Of a DNA stretch of 6,333 nt, positions 5,170-6,333 are shown piece after piece. Origin of the DNA: Acidobacteriota bacterium (GTDB taxonomy: Bacteria > Acidobacteriota > Terriglobia > Terriglobales > Acidobacteriaceae); contig JAJYSL010000254.1 in NCBI GenBank assembly GCA_021793595.1, forward strand, positions 1 to 6,333. Direction: 5' to 3'. Under the pieces are notes generated by a model. The model made no database searches and was not told the origin of the DNA. It saw nothing but the letters and a program-made list of their open reading frames with translations. Every line of letters begins with the position of its first letter. Position 1 is the stretch's first letter. The position numbers and the translations under genes are program-made.

Positions 5170-6333
5170 ATGCGACAGAAAAAACAAGACCTACTCTGGA
5201 AAGCGTTGGATGGATTCGAACTCGAAGTGCCATCCTGGGGATTTGCAAACACTGGAACGCGATTCGGCAAGTTTCTACAGGCAGCGGCGGCAACGTCGAT
5301 CGAAGAAAAATTTGCAGATGCCGCACAGGTACTAGCGCTGACGGGTATCAGCCCCATCATGGCCTTGCATGTGGAGTGGGACTTGCCTGGGGGACTGGCG
5401 GATGTCCCGGCGATCCAGAAGTTGGTGTCGAAATATGGAATCCAGGCGGGATCGATCAATCCAAACTTATTTCAGGCGCAGGAGTACAAATACGGCTCCA
5501 TTTGCAATCCCGACGCACAAATCCGGCAGAAGGCGCTCGATCATATTCTGCTTTCTGTCGAGATCGGCAAACGGCTCGGATCGCGCGACATTTCCTTTTG
5601 GGTGGCCGACGGATCGAACTATCCCGGCACACAAAATATACGGAAGCGGATCGACTGGATGCAGGAGATCTTTCTGCAGACGCATGGTGCGCTCGCCACC
5701 AATCAGCGGATGCTGATTGAATACAAGCCTTTCGAGCCCGCCTTTTATCACACCGATATCGCGGATTGGGGCATGGCGCTGGAACTGGCACGCGGTGCGG
5801 GGCCACAGGCGCGGGTGCTGGTCGATACCGGGCACCACTATCAGTCGCAGAACATAGAGCAGATTGTGGCGTGGCTGCTGCAACTGGATATACTGGGGGG
5901 ATTTCACTTTAACGACCGCAGGTATGCCGATGATGATCTGACGCTGGGTTCGATCGATCCATATCAAGTCTTCCGTATCTTTCACGAAATCTTGAGCTGC
6001 GAGTTTGAGCGGGGTGCGGCGATGCACGTTCCTTTCATGATCGACCAAAGTTACAATCTAAAAGGCAAGATCGAGGCAATGGTGCAGACGACCATCGCCG
6101 CACAGGAGCTCTATGCGCGAGCTGCATTGGTAGACCATGAGCAACTCAGCCGGTTGCAAAACGAGTGTAGGTTGGTCGAAGCAGAGGAATGTTTTCGCGC
6201 TGCATTCTGGGAAGATGTTCGACCGGTCGTCCGGGAATGGCGCCTAGCGCGTGGAGTTCCGGAAGACCCGTTGCGCGCGCTCCGCGAGAGCGGTTATGTC
6301 GAACGGATTGCGAGGGAACGTGGCGCGAAAAAC
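5170..6333 (+). CDS. rhaI: L-rhamnose isomerase RhaI (3' end beyond the window)
   Basis: 388 codons from ATG 5170 are open to the right edge, so the C-terminus is missing. The enzyme converts L-rhamnose to L-rhamnulose, the first cytoplasmic step of rhamnose breakdown. It is a metal-dependent TIM-barrel isomerase of the P. stutzeri type rather than E. coli RhaA. All metal ligands of the P. stutzeri enzyme are present at a constant offset of 35: Glu184 (in IEYKPFEP), Asp219 and His222 (in VDTGHH), His246 (in GGFHFND), Asp254 and Asp256 (in YADDD) and Asp292 (in MIDQS), corresponding to Glu219, Asp254, His257, His281, Asp289, Asp291 and Asp327. The protein therefore starts about 35 residues later than that homologue. 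An in-frame TGA at 5140-5142 rules out a longer N-terminus. The purine-rich GGGGCAGGGGACGG before the ATG is a loose ribosome binding site. It is divergent from rhaT. L-rhamnose as substrate is inferred from family and neighbour; related enzymes also isomerise other sugars. Confidence 0.93.
   Translation, partial: MRQKKQDLLWKALDGFELEVPSWGFANTGTRFGKFLQAAAATSIEEKFADAAQVLALTGISPIMALHVEWDLPGGLADVPAIQKLVSKYGIQAGSINPNLFQAQEYKYGSICNPDAQIRQKALDHILLSVEIGKRLGSRDISFWVADGSNYPGTQNIRKRIDWMQEIFLQTHGALATNQRMLIEYKPFEPAFYHTDIADWGMALELARGAGPQARVLVDTGHHYQSQNIEQIVAWLLQLDILGGFHFNDRRYADDDLTLGSIDPYQVFRIFHEILSCEFERGAAMHVPFMIDQSYNLKGKIEAMVQTTIAAQELYARAALVDHEQLSRLQNECRLVEAEECFRAAFWEDVRPVVREWRLARGVPEDPLRALRESGYVERIARERGAKN

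Noticed and set aside
5456..6048. Minus-strand open frames of 116 and 193 codons opposite rhaI
   Set aside because: They lie antisense to a frame with all the metal ligands of L-rhamnose isomerase at the correct spacing, and they have no motifs of their own.

Overview
The window looks like chromosomal DNA of a soil-type bacterium, most likely an Acidobacteriota (Terriglobia-like) genome. This is inference. It rests on the style of the RhaT/RhaI proteins and on dispersed non-coding repeats of the kind '...TTCGCTGCGCTCAGAATGAC...' and 'CATC..CCC..CTAGC..GGGGCAC', which I remember as common in that phylum. No rRNA or other phylogenetic marker is present.

Layout, left to right. (1) 1-290: the first four codons of a minus-strand gene running off the left edge, with a good ribosome binding site, then non-coding DNA holding repeat copy A (188-243). 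(2) 291-2639: a compact minus-strand operon transcribed vsr, then C5-cytosine methyltransferase, then Eco29kI-family GIY-YIG restriction endonuclease, with 8-nt and 4-nt gene overlaps. It is a Type II restriction-modification system with its own T:G mismatch-repair nuclease. The methyltransferase and Vsr look intact. The endonuclease carries all the expected motifs but seems to lack about 24 residues from the core of its nuclease fold, so the system may now methylate without cutting. (3) 2640-3340: no intact gene. It holds a degenerate plus-strand fragment (2808-3002) that resembles the C-terminal tail of a large DNA methyltransferase/restriction protein, then a cluster of repeats and a perfect 10-bp hairpin. 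(4) 3341-3394: repeat copy B, in the same orientation as copy A, so the restriction-modification island is bracketed by direct copies of one dispersed element. (5) 3372-4646: minus-strand rhaT, an L-rhamnose/H+ symporter whose stop codon lies inside repeat B. (6) 4647-5169: a divergent intergenic region with AT-rich promoter-like ends. (7) 5170 to the right edge: plus-strand rhaI, an L-rhamnose isomerase of the Pseudomonas stutzeri type, cut by the window end.

Functionally there are two units. The rhaT/rhaI pair would import L-rhamnose and convert it to L-rhamnulose, probably under shared control from the region between them. The restriction-modification operon is an accessory insertion next to the sugar genes: the methyltransferase marks the recognition site, the endonuclease would cut unmarked DNA, and Vsr would repair T:G mismatches left by deamination of 5-methylcytosine. 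I did not find a wholly undescribed system. The points most worth checking are the internal deletion in the endonuclease, the bracketing repeats and the second, decayed restriction-type gene fragment.
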